A DNA stretch of 64,000 bases from Streptomyces sp. NBC_00414 (GCF_036038375.1 NZ_CP107935.1:1-64000), one strand, 5' to 3'; positions 25,271-34,605 are shown, counted from the stretch's first letter. A program made the numbers and translations. Notes: a model not told the origin generated them from the letters alone.

Positions 25271-25684
25271 TCATCCGGGCCGGACGGTGACGATCTGCCG
25301 CACCAGTGCGCAGAGCTCACCAGCCGGGTCGGTCAGCTCCACGTCGACGACCGTCGATCTTCCGAGGCGAGCAATACGGGCTTCAGCCGTTGCGGCGCCG
25401 TGGACGGGCCGAAGGAAGTTGGTCGAGGACTGCATAGTGGCGGGAGCAGCGGTGGGATCACCGCTCGCGAGGACGGCCACAACGGCGGCGCTGATGTCGG
25501 CAAGCGCCATCAGCGCGCCGCCGTGCACACCGCCGCCGATCGTGGCGAGGTCGCCGCTCTCGGATAGGCGGGCGACGACGCGGTCGGGTTCGATCGTTGA
25601 GAAGGTGACGCCCAGGTACCGGGCGAAGGGCACGAGGTGGTGGATGGTATCGGTGGTGATGGGCGGCGTGATGCTCATGCTCAT
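25271..25684 (-). CDS. PaaI-family hotdog thioesterase
   Basis: 137 residues. The hotdog-fold signature is clear: ATIGGGVHGGALMALADISA (about 46-65, HGG-x(n)-D catalytic region), then STNFLRPVHGAATAEARI and a final VRQIVTVRPG strand. PaaI-type enzymes hydrolyse aryl- or acyl-CoA thioesters. GGAGA precedes the ATG. It is a free-standing gene, with 168 bases before the RraA remnant. Confidence 0.85.
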   Translation of the reverse strand: MSMSITPPITTDTIHHLVPFARYLGVTFSTIEPDRVVARLSESGDLATIGGGVHGGALMALADISAAVVAVLASGDPTAAPATMQSSTNFLRPVHGAATAEARIARLGRSTVVDVELTDPAGELCALVRQIVTVRPG

Positions 25685-25852
25685 GTCTCCAGTGCTGAGC
25701 CGTGGTCGTTGAGGTGTTGCCGAAGGGTCGGTAAGAGGTCCGCGGTGCGTCGCTGGAGGTAGCCGGCGAAGTCAAGTTGGTCGCGGAGGGATCACCCCTG
25801 GTGGACGAGGTCGCCCCTACGCCGTGTCGATGCGTTGGATGCAGCTGGCGAA

Positions 25853-26367
25853 CTAAAAGACTCGGTTGGCCTGCGCTGGTCTGATAAATGTGACGCCGTC
25901 GTCGGCGACGACGGCGTCCCCGATGGCAACGGGAACAGGGTCCAGGGTGGAGGTCCGTACCGGCGGGACTACGGGCGGTACCAGCGCGGCCCGGAAAAGG
26001 CCGATCCGAGACTCAATAGCGGGAGGCCGGTGTGCCGCAATTGCGCGGTGTCCCGGTGGGCGCCCCACAGCACGATTCCGGCGAGCGCGGCTTCCGCAAG
26101 CCACAGATCGGCGATGCGCCTCTCCTCGCGCCTGCCTCCGTTGTCGACGACGAGGACGTCGCCCCTGCCCGACTCAGCGATCACTTCGAGGACCGAGTCC
26201 ACGCTGCCGAGGTGAGTCACGGACCGCGCGGATCCAGAAAATAGTGCGCCCGGCAGGAGCGGCCGAAGCGACGGCGGCGCCCACCTCACGGGGCGATCCA
26301 CACGGACGGACACATCCGCGATCGCGGCCGTCGGCACCTGTTCGTCTCCGGCAGCAATGGTGCTCAT
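25853..26367 (-). pseudogene. RraA-family protein, frameshifted
   Basis: The first 120 residues show VDSVLEVIAESGRGDVLVVD, NGGRREERRIADLWLAEAAL and AGIVLWGAHRDTAQLRHTGL, the RraA/aldolase (DmtH-like) core with the GDVLVVD glycine loop. After SLGSAFSGP the frame changes; the next frame ends PVAIGDAVVADDGVTFI, the matching C-terminal beta hairpin. One indel near 26000 breaks it. Its ATG overlaps the DUF6196 stop. Confidence 0.65.
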
Positions 26368-26723
26368 GACGGGGTCGCTGTGGGGTGGTCGGCGAGCTCT
26401 CGGATGACGCCGGCGACATCGTCCAGCAGATCGACGGGGCAGCCCCAGTAGTCGTAGATCCCACCGTGATCACTGTTGCTGCCGCACACGACGAACAGTC
26501 CGGTCCCCAGACGCTTCTTCAACTCGGTGGCGAGCCAGCCGACGAAGCCGCTGTTGTCGAGGCCGGGTGGGAAGTGGAAGGACAGCAGACCGAATCGTTC
26601 TCTCCCCTTGTCACTCCCGTCGTCCGGGCGAAGGGCGCTCCAGCATTCGTCGTCGCGGATGACCGCGAGGACGTGCTCATCCAAGCGGGGCAGCAGGTAC
26701 ACGCCCGTTGCGTGAATCAACAT
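26364..26723 (-). CDS. DUF6196 family protein
   Basis: 119 residues: RFGLLSFHFPPGLDNSGFVG, then WLATELKKRLGTGLFVVCGS and GGIYDYWGCPVDLLDDV match DUF6196 as I know it. The N-terminus is somewhat shorter than usual. It starts one codon after the TetR stop (TGA then ATG) and its end overlaps the RraA remnant by four bases, so the three genes form one transcript. Function unknown. Confidence 0.7.
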   Translation of the reverse strand: MLIHATGVYLLPRLDEHVLAVIRDDECWSALRPDDGSDKGRERFGLLSFHFPPGLDNSGFVGWLATELKKRLGTGLFVVCGSNSDHGGIYDYWGCPVDLLDDVAGVIRELADHPTATPS

Positions 26724-27323
26724 TCAAGCTCGGCGTTCCAGTCCTGCCAGCAGCGTGAGCCCACCTTCGATCACACGGTCGAACGCTGCCTGGCTCCGGT
26801 CTGCGCGAGCAAGAACGTGCGCTCCTTGCACGATGGCAATGATCGTGGCAGCAACGGCCTCGGCGGAGAAGTCGTCTCGCAGCTCCCCTCGCGCTTGCCC
26901 GTCGATCAGCAGATGTTCGATGCGTCGGCGATACCAGGCCAGGCTGTCCGCCACCGGCCCCCGCAGCCGCTCGTTCTCCAGCACGGCGTTGTCAAGGGTC
27001 ATCCGCCCGAACCGGCAGCCTTTCTGGCCGTCGCGCGGCTTGCTCAGATAGCTCTTGACGCTTCCAGCTGGTGATGGCGTCTGCTTCAGGTAGTCGTCCA
27101 TTGCACGCTCGAGTTCGGCACTGTTGCGGAGCATCGCTTCGGCCGCGACGTCGGCCTTGGTCGGGAAGTGGTGGTACATGCTTCCCTGTCCGACGCCCGC
27201 GCGCGCTCGGATCTCCGCAGGGGTGGTCGATGTGTAGCCCTGCTCCCACAGCAGCTCCCGGGTGGCCTCGACGAGACGCTCTCGTGAGCTGGCAGCCGGG
27301 TGGTGGCGTTCCGTGCTCTTCAC
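26724..27323 (-). CDS. TetR-family regulator
   Basis: 199 residues from a GTG preceded by AAGGAGG at nine bases. HTH: ELLWEQGYTSTTPAEIRARA, then GVGQGSMYHHFPTKADV (about residues 17-53). The remainder is a TetR_C-type helical domain with a conserved single Cys (KGCRFGRM). The start GTG overlaps the stop of the MmyB-type gene by four bases (GTGA). A 22-bp inverted repeat at 27364-27385 is a probable auto-operator. Confidence 0.85.
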   Translation of the reverse strand: MKSTERHHPAASSRERLVEATRELLWEQGYTSTTPAEIRARAGVGQGSMYHHFPTKADVAAEAMLRNSAELERAMDDYLKQTPSPAGSVKSYLSKPRDGQKGCRFGRMTLDNAVLENERLRGPVADSLAWYRRRIEHLLIDGQARGELRDDFSAEAVAATIIAIVQGAHVLARADRSQAAFDRVIEGGLTLLAGLERRA

Positions 27324-28315
27324 CTGGTCGGTCCCTCCTTGCAGGCCGGCAGCTCTTGCCGTTCTGTACCTACCTGCAGGTACAGTATCAGCATGGCAAG
27401 GACGGGACCGGGGGCAACTCCTCGATCGTGCGGGTACCGCGGCTGGACAGGATGAGGCCGGATGCCGTCGCGGGCTTCGGTGGCGGCCCAGCTCTCCAGC
27501 AGCTGCAAACGCTCCCGAGCCGACTCGTCGGCCGGGTAGTAGACGAACAGGCTCAGCGTCGTGGAGTCGGGCAGCGCGAGCGCCTCGAACCCGAAGTCGA
27601 GGTCCCCGACCACCCGGTGGCGGAGGACCTTGCGGCCCGTGCGGTGGTACTTCACGTCGTGGACGGCCCACCGGCGGGAGAAGTCGTCGCTGCGCGTGAC
27701 GAGCTCGCCCACGAGATGGGAGAGGCGCCGATCCGCCGGGTTCGCGCCGACGTCGCCACACAGGACGGCAACGACATCGTTGGCGGTCTGCCCCCAGTCG
27801 ACGTAGAAGTCGCGTGCGAGCGGGTCCAGGAACGCGGACCGGGCATTGCTGCCGTCCGCGATCCGGCTCTGCAAGAGATCGGAGTAGAGGGCTTGCGCGA
27901 GCGGGTTAGTTGCAATGATCTCGAAACAGTGGTTGCGCGCCCACGCCGGAAGTCCCTGCATCGAGTCGATGATGGTCCGCAGTCCGGGGCGCAGAGCCGG
28001 TCGCGTAGCGCGGGCGCCGGATCTACGCGTCGAGCTGCGGGCCGCCCGCGCCAGGTCGTGCAGGTGAGCGGCCTCGGCGTCGTCAAGTTGCAGCGCAGCC
28101 GCGACGGCGTAGAGGACCTCGTCGGAGACGCCGGTGAGGTTGCCGCGCTCGATGCGCACGTACCGGTCCACGGACATGGATGCGAGAACCGCCACCTCTT
28201 CGCGCCGCAGCCCCGGCACGCGTCGTCCGCCGCCCGTACCGAGCCCGGCCTGCTCGGGCGTGATCCGGGCCCTGCGCGTGCGCAGGAACTCGGAAATCTC
28301 GGTCCGAAGGTCCAT
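27320..28315 (-). CDS. MmyB-type helix-turn-helix regulator
   Basis: 331 residues. The N-terminal HTH is VPGLRREEVAVLASMSVDRY, VRIERGN (about 33-59). The C-terminal domain has the MmyB ligand-binding pattern: RNHCFEIIATNPLAQALYSD, RRLSHLVGELVTRSDDFSRR, WAVHDVKYHRTGRK and FVYYPADESARERLQLLESW. The last 40 or so residues after the usual end are an extension that runs over the TetR operator and overlaps the tetR start, probably because the original stop was lost. It diverges from the aldo-keto reductase remnant at 28415, its likely target. Confidence 0.8.
   Translation of the reverse strand: MDLRTEISEFLRTRRARITPEQAGLGTGGGRRVPGLRREEVAVLASMSVDRYVRIERGNLTGVSDEVLYAVAAALQLDDAEAAHLHDLARAARSSTRRSGARATRPALRPGLRTIIDSMQGLPAWARNHCFEIIATNPLAQALYSDLLQSRIADGSNARSAFLDPLARDFYVDWGQTANDVVAVLCGDVGANPADRRLSHLVGELVTRSDDFSRRWAVHDVKYHRTGRKVLRHRVVGDLDFGFEALALPDSTTLSLFVYYPADESARERLQLLESWAATEARDGIRPHPVQPRYPHDRGVAPGPVLAMLILYLQVGTERQELPACKEGPTR
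27364..27385. promoter_or_regulatory. candidate TetR operator inside mmyB-type 3' end
   Basis: CTGTACCT-ACCTGC-AGGTACAG: perfect 8-bp arms with a 6-base spacer, about 40 bases upstream of the TetR start. It shares the GTAC core with the operator candidate at 6315. It lies within the extended coding frame of the MmyB-type gene. Confidence 0.55.
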
Positions 28316-28414
28316 GCCCCACCGCACGCGGCGCCGCCGCCTTGTGGGAGGTAGCACCAGTACCCCGATCAACAGCCACTCCCGCACCACCTCACTCAAG
28401 AGTCTGATGGAGAC

Positions 28415-28729
28415 ATGGACACAATCACTCTCAACAACGGCGTCACCCTCCCGGCCCTGGGTTTGGGTGTCTATCAGAGCTCACCGGAGGAGACCGCCGA
28501 GGCGGTGGCGACCGCGCTCGAGCTGGGCTACCGCCACATCGATACGGCCGCCGCGTACTTCAATGAGAAAACGGTCGGAGACGGCCTGCGCCGAGCTGCA
28601 CTCCCCCGGAATGACGTATTTGCCGAAACCAAGGTGTTCCCGAGCGACTACGGGCTCGATGAGACTGCGGCGGTGCGGAGACCGACTGCTGGGCAGATGC
28701 GGCGCCTGCACGGCACTCCGACGCCATGA
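28415..28729 (+). pseudogene. aldo-keto reductase, N-terminal fragment
   Basis: The first 84 residues (TLNNGVTLPALGLGVYQ, ALELGYRHIDTAAAYFNEKT, then FAETKVFPSDYG) are a standard aldo-keto reductase start with the catalytic Asp and Tyr (DTAAAY). After about position 28665 similarity stops and the frame ends in unrelated sequence, so two thirds of the barrel, including the catalytic Lys/His region's remainder and NADPH site, are missing. Confidence 0.75.
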
Positions 28730-28962
28730 GGTGCAGGAACGTGACTGCACCGTCCCACGCCCCAGAAGAACACGACCTTCCACAGAGGCTGGCCCGGTAC
28801 ATGTCAGCTGATCGTTCGCACGTCGATTCGGCAGAATTCATGACCGATCGAGTTCATATTGTTCCGTTGCAGGGCGGTCGTTGCGTCCCGGGTTGATCAC
28901 CGAGGTGCTGCTTTGGCGTGACGGGCAGCAACTCCGCCGCGCCTGCCGGGGTTGGGGCGGGC

Positions 28963-29241
28963 ATGAGCCAGCATCCGCACCAGCGTGACGAATACACATC
29001 CGGCGTGCGAGCCGAACTCCTCGGCGCCTACTGGCAGGACAGCCCGCCCTCGTGCACTACCGACTGCCGCTGGTGCACCGAGATGCAAGAAGCCGGTCAA
29101 GACGCCGCGCGCGAAGACAGTACCTGCGTTCCCGAGGCCGCCGTCGGGCCGGCTCCCGCCTCCCCTGCCCGGGGCTCCACGGGCATGACCGGCAGTGTCA
29201 CCGGATCGTGCGCCCCGTCTGCGAACCCTCAACGGGAATGA
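28963..29241 (+). CDS. small Cys-containing hypothetical protein
   Basis: 92 residues from the ATG at 28963; a GTG at 28918 is also in frame. The conserved-looking part is YTSGVRAELLGAYWQDSPPS followed by CTTDCRWCTEM, a C-x4-C-x2-C arrangement that might bind metal. The tail is Ser/Pro/Thr-rich and probably disordered. No family recognised. From 29242 to 29475 nothing is supported. Confidence 0.4.
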   Translation: MSQHPHQRDEYTSGVRAELLGAYWQDSPPSCTTDCRWCTEMQEAGQDAAREDSTCVPEAAVGPAPASPARGSTGMTGSVTGSCAPSANPQRE

Positions 29242-29475
29242 CGCGTCGCACCTGGTGCTGAGGGCCGTGGTTCCAGGAGCCGGTGCGCAGGACGGCCGAC
29301 ACCGTCGCAGCGATGATCCTGACGGTGGCGGAGACGATCAGCACCGCTCTCGCCGCGACCGTCCACCGGCTTGTGCCGGGAACGGCAGCCGTGTTCTGTG
29401 CAGTCCGTCTGAGCCCGCTCCTTCAAGCCCGTCTCGCGGAAGAAGTCGGCACTCATCCGGATCTAGTCGCTCTTC

Positions 29476-29847
29476 TCAGGGCATGGCGAGCGAAACGTCG
29501 TCGTAAACGACACGGATCTCTTCCTTTCTACAGAGGTCAGGAACACCCCACAGGGCAGGGTCCCATGATTCCACCCTCCCTACGATCGACCACTTCCCGC
29601 AAATAAGTCCAAGGTCACCGAACCTGCAAACCTTGATGGCGGCACTCGGATTAAGCAACCCTTGCGGCGGGACTTCAGGTGTTTCCAAGCGCGGACCGAA
29701 GAAGTACACGAGCACGATACCCTTACCGTCCGCCCTGGCCGCCACACCCAACGCGTATCCGTGATCGCGAAGAGACACTGCGAAGGTATCCCCCGGGGGG
29801 TATGGCAACTTTCGGGTCACACCCAGCCACATTGCCCTGGGTACCAT
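29476..29847 (-). CDS. Imm26-like immunity protein
   Basis: 123 residues. PYPPGDTFAVSLRDHGYALG, then GKGIVLVYFFGPR, then KVCRFGDLGLICGKWSIVGR and a final RVVYDDVSL match the Immunity protein 26 family, which protects against secreted polymorphic toxins. Codon use is less GC-biased than its neighbours. No recognisable toxin gene lies next to it, so it looks like an orphan immunity gene. The start is uncertain; a later ATG at residue 6 is possible. Confidence 0.65.
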   Translation of the reverse strand: MVPRAMWLGVTRKLPYPPGDTFAVSLRDHGYALGVAARADGKGIVLVYFFGPRLETPEVPPQGLLNPSAAIKVCRFGDLGLICGKWSIVGRVESWDPALWGVPDLCRKEEIRVVYDDVSLAMP

Positions 29848-29941
29848 TTGGCAAAGAATTTGCCAGCGACATCCATGTACTTGTTGTAGTTCCGATTCCT
29901 CACATTAACTCCGGATGCCCTTCTCACACCGGGCAGCGTAG

Positions 29942-30046
29942 GACGCCTATTCTGAATCCAAACGATCTAGGCGTGTCGTTCAGACGAAGGCCAAGGGCAA
30001 CGTCACTTCCATCATCAAGCCGACCCGCCTGAAGCGCGTCCGTTAA
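29942..30046 (+). pseudogene. C-terminal end of an unidentified gene
   Basis: The frame between the TAG at 29939 and the TAA at 30044 ends VVQTKAKGNVTSIIKPTRLK then RVR. A terminator hairpin follows 18 bases later (30065-30096), as expected at a true gene end. The upstream part of the gene is missing. I cannot name the family. Confidence 0.3.
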
Positions 30047-30064
30047 CTCCGTCGGCTCCCGGTG

Positions 30065-30096
30065 ATTGGCGCTGCACCTTCTCGTGCAGCGCCAAT
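30065..30096. terminator. 13-bp stem terminator
   Basis: ATTGGCGCTGCAC (30065-30077) pairs perfectly with 30084-30096 around CTTCTC, 18 bases after a TAA stop codon on the plus strand. Confidence 0.75.
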
Positions 30097-30312
30097 GTCG
30101 TACGTGCTGCACGGACTGCAACAGCCGTGCGTAGATCTCGCCCGGAATGTCGCAGATCTGCGATGTCATGCAACCGCCGTTGCCTCGGCGCTGACCTCGG
30201 TGTAGCAGCTGCTGCACTCGCGGTTGCTGCACGACAGGGCTGGCCTGCTGCCCGTGCCTAATTCCGGGGGGCACGAGGCCCCCCCGGTGCCGTTCAGGTG
30301 TGACCGTCGGCG

Positions 30313-30774
30313 TCATTCGGCCCAATTGTTGCCGCAGGTGGGGCTGGTGACCCAGCGGTGCGAGCTGATGGCGTTGTTCACCGTGACACCACTGCTGAAT
30401 TCGTCGTCGGAGAGGTTGGACGCGAACCACTCGCTGCGGGCCAGGCAGATGTAGCCTCCGGTCCACGTGCTGGTCCCGTTGAAGAACTGGACTTCGAGAT
30501 CGGTGCCCGCGTTGAGGATCGACGTGGCCTTGTTGGTGTCTCCGCCCTGAAAACTCCCTGAGCTGTCGCCCCAGTTGGAGTCCGAACCCTTGGCCTTTCC
30601 GAGGAATCCGATGCAGTTGGCGGAGTCATAGGCGTACATGTAACCGGCATCCGGTTCGCCGTACCACGCGTCGTAGCAATCCGCGGCCGCGGCCGCGTGC
30701 GCGGTAGAGACGGGGAGCGCAGTTCCGAAGGCGGCCATGGCCATGACGGTCAGGGCGGCGGCGAGGTTTCTCAT
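30313..30774 (-). CDS. secreted crystallin-like / peptidase-inhibitor I36-like protein
   Basis: 153 residues with a Sec signal peptide (cleavage near AHA-AAA, residue 27). The mature protein has cysteines at the start and end and repeated aromatic/Gly segments (YMYAYDSANCIGFLGKAKGS, SWTGGYICLARSEWF-type), as in Streptomyces secreted beta/gamma-crystallin-like proteins and I36 inhibitors. AAGGAGT precedes the ATG. It lies 73 bases downstream of the lipoprotein gene on the same strand and may be co-transcribed. Confidence 0.6.
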   Translation of the reverse strand: MRNLAAALTVMAMAAFGTALPVSTAHAAAAADCYDAWYGEPDAGYMYAYDSANCIGFLGKAKGSDSNWGDSSGSFQGGDTNKATSILNAGTDLEVQFFNGTSTWTGGYICLARSEWFASNLSDDEFSSGVTVNNAISSHRWVTSPTCGNNWAE

Positions 30775-30847
30775 GGGGACTCCTTGTAGATTGATGCTCT
30801 CCGTGACCGTCCGGTCACGGGCGTCTGGGCAGGGGTATGAGTAAGCT

Positions 30848-31771
30848 TCAAAGGCTCCGTGCCCGCGCGAGGGCGGACATCCTCATCTGCCGGTACGCGG
30901 TGAATTCCGCCGCGTAGTCGCGTGCCATTTTGTTTCGGTATTCCATCTCCAGGGCACGCGCGGTCTTCCCCAGGGATGTCCGTTGGGCGCACGTGGCCTC
31001 TGTCACGGCCAGAGCGGATTCGGATCGCAGGGCCTGTGACTCGCTCATGCCGCGAATCAGGTTTTCCCGTTCGCGACGGATCGCGTCGGGGCTCTGGAAA
31101 GGCCGGCCAGCTGCCTTCATGCAACGTGACCACGCTGCCACCGTGTTGGTCAGACGTTTGTCCCGGAGGATGCGCGGAACGTACAAGGGCGTCAGCGAGG
31201 TCACGGCCTTCTTGGCGCGGAACCAGGTTGGATAGTCGCCGTAGAGTTCTTCCCTGGCCTGGGCGTAGCAGCCGTCGCGCGGGGTGCGGACCGAACCGCC
31301 GGACGGCAGTTCGGCAGTGATGGTGCCGGTGAAGTTCCCGTCAAGCGCCCTGGAGTATCGGACGCGTTCCTTCTTGGGGAGCGCGTTGGCGTAGGTGATG
31401 TTGGGGTGATCGCTGTGGGTCTTCATGGCTGCGGTGTCGAAAGGCCGACCGTAGCCGTACTGGCGCGCCCAGCTGATGTCGTCCACGACGTAGGCGCCGA
31501 CTTTGCGTTCCGCGACGCTCGCGACTGGGACGGGCCAGTAGCGGAAGCCCTGGCGCTGCATGCACTGCAGGACGAGGTCCTGCTCCGCGCGGTCTATCTC
31601 CACTTCTTCTGCGGAGGTCAGGTCCCGGAGTGGTGCTCCCCGCGCGGAGGCAGCGTCTTTCTGGTGTGGCCGGCCGGCGTCCGCAGGGCTTCCAATGTCG
31701 GTGCTGCTGCACCCGGCAGCCAGACAAGAAAGGAAGGCAACTGAAAGGAGCATTTTTTTCTTCCTGCGCAC
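30848..31771 (-). CDS. lipoprotein
   Basis: 307 residues. Residues 1-21 are a lipoprotein signal peptide with the lipobox LAAGC. The mature part is soluble and charged, with a QCMQRQGFRYWPV segment and a later AAWSRCMKAAGRPFQSPDAI. This paired C-M-x-x-x-G pattern recurs in a family of actinomycete lipoproteins of unknown role. The GTG start and an ATG six codons later (with AGGAAG before it) are both possible. From 31772 to 32434 there is no gene I can support. Confidence 0.65.
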   Translation of the reverse strand: MRRKKKMLLSVAFLSCLAAGCSSTDIGSPADAGRPHQKDAASARGAPLRDLTSAEEVEIDRAEQDLVLQCMQRQGFRYWPVPVASVAERKVGAYVVDDISWARQYGYGRPFDTAAMKTHSDHPNITYANALPKKERVRYSRALDGNFTGTITAELPSGGSVRTPRDGCYAQAREELYGDYPTWFRAKKAVTSLTPLYVPRILRDKRLTNTVAAWSRCMKAAGRPFQSPDAIRRERENLIRGMSESQALRSESALAVTEATCAQRTSLGKTARALEMEYRNKMARDYAAEFTAYRQMRMSALARARSL

Positions 31772-32434
31772 TCCGTGCCCCTCATTCCTTCGGAATGACT
31801 TCTGATTTCTTCTAGGACTTTCTCTGCGGGCGTTCCGCGTTTTCGTTTCAGAAATGTAGAGGGTGGCGAGGGGGCTAACTTTGTCGTCCGTGCAGGGAAC
31901 TTGGTCAGTCGTGCATCACCCTGCGGGTGAGGTCACCGCCACGGCCGGTGTCAGCCCCGCACGACGGGGACAGTAGCCCGGCCCGGTCGCTGAGTGTGCC
32001 GGTCGTTTGACCCACAAAGAACAGCCGCCGGAATACGGGCAAGGCGGCGGTCGAGACCGCCTCTGGTTTACTGCCGCGACCTTGTTGAGCTCGACTGCCG
32101 CTGCCGCGGAAACCACGAGAAGCCGCCCTACGAGTCCGTCAGATCCGTGGCTCGCAGCGAACTCACAGGTCACCGCAGAGCGCGCGATGTTATGCAGCCG
32201 CTGGGACGGTCCCACGGACGTACTGCTGGCCGCGAGCAGCAAGTGTCGGGGAGGCAGTACCGTCCGAGCAGTGTGCAGCAGCTGCCCGTCGCTGCGTGGC
32301 CGAGGCCGGCCTGCTGCCCGTGCAGCACCCGTGTGCCGCCTGGCCCATGCAAATACTGCGCCCCAGTCGCAGCACCACCCCAACCACCATCAGGGATCAG
32401 CTCCGCGACGTCGTCGCGGAGCTGGAGATGGCGA

Positions 32435-32893
32435 TCAGGGCGCGCTGAGGCAGGCCGTAGTCGGGCGCAGCTGCGCCCGGACAGGTATTTCGCGTGCGAG
32501 ACAGCCCGTGCCGGCGTCGACGGCGCCGTGGATCGCGGCCCGGGCGCAGGCGACCTCCAGGAACCAGTACGCCTGCGCGCGGGAGATACCGAACTCCCTG
32601 TCGCAGTACGCCTCCCAGCTCGGGTAGCCGAGGGGTGCCCAGACGCGGGCGGCGAGCACCGCCACAGAGCGCCGTATGTCGTCCATCGCCTCGCGCAGCC
32701 CGGTCGTCATATCCCGGGCGCGGGCCGCGGTGAGCGGCGGTCGCGCCGGTTCGGCAACGTGCTCCTGCTCCTCGTTGTGCTCGCCCACGACTCCATCGTC
32801 CTCGGGGACGGCGGGAGGACCGGGGCGTGCGGAAGCGCGGGCGCGAGTTCCACTGTCATGTTGCCCCAGACCAGCACCACCGACTCTCACCAT
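32435..32893 (-). pseudogene. remnant of a Streptomyces HTH-type protein
   Basis: REAMDDIRRSVAVLAARVWA, PLGYPSWEAYCDREFGISRA, QAYWFLEVACARAAIHGAV is a strongly conserved block in proteins that bind DNA through a Bro/KilA-like or HTH segment in Streptomyces accessory regions. The upstream and downstream parts do not continue the similarity, and the middle seems shortened, so this is a fragment. Confidence 0.45.
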
Positions 32894-33112
32894 TACTGAC
32901 CCCTGACCGAGAGATCGCAGCCACGGGAACAGACGTCACCACCGCGACCGGCTCGAACCGGACTCGCCGCCGTGTTCTCCCAGGTACGGAGTCTCTGAGC
33001 ATTTTCAGTACGACCACCGATCAGGTCACGCCAAGGGGATGCGCAACGCACGAGGCTCCCGTGCCGTTGGGGGAGGTGTTCGAAGTCTCAACCCACAGGC
33101 ACAGGAGCTGCG

Positions 33113-33230
33113 TTGGTTCCCTATTCTGCCGCACTCGACCTGTCCCATGCCCTGGTCGAGTGGGCCACGATGCTCATCGTCACCCGCGAGGGTGACCGCC
33201 GCTGCAAGCTCCCGCCGCAACGGGCCGTGT
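33113..33230 (+). pseudogene. IS5-type transposase N-terminal fragment
   Basis: YSAALDLSHALVEWATMLIV, then TREGDRRCKLPPQRAV is the beginning of an IS5-type transposase upstream of its HTH. The rest is absent. The stretch 32894-33112 shows nothing else. Confidence 0.45.
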
Positions 33231-33291
33231 GCCCCCGGCTGAGGAACGCACAGTTCGCGCTCTCTCGGATACTGGTGTCTTCGCGGGTCGG

Positions 33292-33885
33292 TTACATGTC
33301 GCCTGAATCGTAGGGGCGCAGTGCGTCGGTGTTTTTGTAGGCTCCGAGGGAGACGCAGCCGGCCCGGTCGTTGAGGTGCAGCGTCGTGGTGGTGACACCC
33401 CAGCGCTTCGACTTGGACCACTTGCCGTTCTTGTAGAAGTAGCCGTACCGCTTTGCCTGGCCGCTTTGGCTGTTGAGGGAGTTGTAGGGGTTGTTGCGCC
33501 GGAAGGAAAGGCCTTCCGTTTCCCGGTTTCCCGCGTAGCCGCACTGGTCGTTGTCAGTGAACAGGTAGGCGGTCCAGCCCAGGTTGGGGGCCCTCATGTA
33601 GGCCGAGGAGGGCTTGTCCCGTGCGGCGTGGTTGCGCAGCGGGTGGTCAGTGCGGGCCTCGGTGATGGGGAAGACCCAGACCCTGGCGTCCTTGCCCTTG
33701 TTGAGGCTGACGTCCTCGTACAGGCACAGACTCATGCTCGGACAGTCTTCCGATCCCTGCCCGAGCAGTTCCTTCACTTCCGGGGCCGCTTGTGCGGTGG
33801 CCGGCTCCTGGCTTTCGGCGATGCCCGGCAGGCTGAGCGCGAGGACAGCAGCAGCGATGGCCGTGGTGACCGTGACTCTCTTCAT
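33292..33885 (-). CDS. secreted peptidase-inhibitor I36-like protein
   Basis: 197 residues with a signal peptide (cleavage near residue 25-33). The mature part begins with a CPSMSLCLYEDVSLNKGKD segment, typical of the I36/crystallin-like secreted proteins (C-P-x-G/S-x-x-C-x-Y/F), followed by LNLGWTAYLFTDNDQCGYAG-type aromatic strands. Cysteines are paired. Related in type, but not close in sequence, to 30313-30774. Extracellular; target unknown. Confidence 0.65.
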   Translation of the reverse strand: MKRVTVTTAIAAAVLALSLPGIAESQEPATAQAAPEVKELLGQGSEDCPSMSLCLYEDVSLNKGKDARVWVFPITEARTDHPLRNHAARDKPSSAYMRAPNLGWTAYLFTDNDQCGYAGNRETEGLSFRRNNPYNSLNSQSGQAKRYGYFYKNGKWSKSKRWGVTTTTLHLNDRAGCVSLGAYKNTDALRPYDSGDM

Positions 33886-33954
33886 GATCCACTCAACGTT
33901 CCGGCCGCCGACCAGTCACCGCGCAACCGGATGTACCGCAGGTCCCTCATACGG

Positions 33955-34278
33955 TTAAGACCGCGCCATGACCGGCAGGAATACCCGGCAACGGCAGGCG
34001 CAGCGGGAGGCGTCCCAGGAGAAGACCAGACGCATCGTGGCCTCGCGGCGGTAGTCGCGTTCCACACGGACGGCGCCTGCCGGGATGCCGCGGCTGGCGA
34101 GTTCCTGGTCGACTGCTTGGGCGTAGGGCCAGTGCGGCAGCGAGGCAGGATCCAGCATTCCGGGTGGATGGGGCAGCACCAACTTCTCGCTTCCAGAGCA
34201 GATCGGGCCGGTGTAGCCGATGGGCGGAGGTGGGGGGTCAGGAGGCGCGGCGAAAGGTAGCAGCCGGGCCGATCGCAC
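33955..34278 (-). CDS. hypothetical protein
   Basis: 107 codons. The second half (PHWPYAQAVDQELASRGIPA, then ERDYRREATMRLVFSWDASR) looks like genuine protein; the first 40 residues are Pro-rich and less convincing, and the ATG at 34156-34158 is an alternative start. No family named. The C-terminus has closely spaced cysteines (CACRC). Confidence 0.4.
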   Translation of the reverse strand: MRSARLLPFAAPPDPPPPPIGYTGPICSGSEKLVLPHPPGMLDPASLPHWPYAQAVDQELASRGIPAGAVRVERDYRREATMRLVFSWDASRCACRCRVFLPVMARS

Positions 34279-34400
34279 CGGGCCCGAACTTCCTGCGGAT
34301 GCGGTCGGTTATGGACCGGAGATCGGGGATCGCTGCCGGGCTGCGAAGATTCCTGATCTGCGGGAGTTCGCCATCAAGGGCGACCTCGCAAAAGCGATGG
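34238..34400 (-). pseudogene. possible Y-family DNA polymerase C-terminal remnant
   Basis: IPDLRSITDRIRRKFGPGAI followed by GPAA and a stop resembles the end of Y-family polymerases (the x-DRIRxRFGxxAI segment of the little-finger domain). The upstream sequence to 34605 does not extend the match. Weak. Confidence 0.3.
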
Positions 34401-34605
34401 TCACCCGTTGCCTGGCCGGAGGTTCGCCGGCAGCGTGGGTGACAGCGGAGGATCCTACGGCTAGAAGGCGCTGGCCACTTCGATGAACTGGTCGAGCAAA
34501 TCGTGCACTCACACGTGATCGGCTTCGAGAAATCGGAGTCCTCATAGCCGAGAAGCCGGGGCATAGAGCCGCGATGGACAGGCGTCGCCAGAAGATGATT
34601 CGTTG

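Noticed and set aside
32000..32434. Plus-strand frames between the lipoprotein gene and the HTH-type remnant
   Set aside because: No ribosome site, no recognisable domain, and composition expected of shadows.
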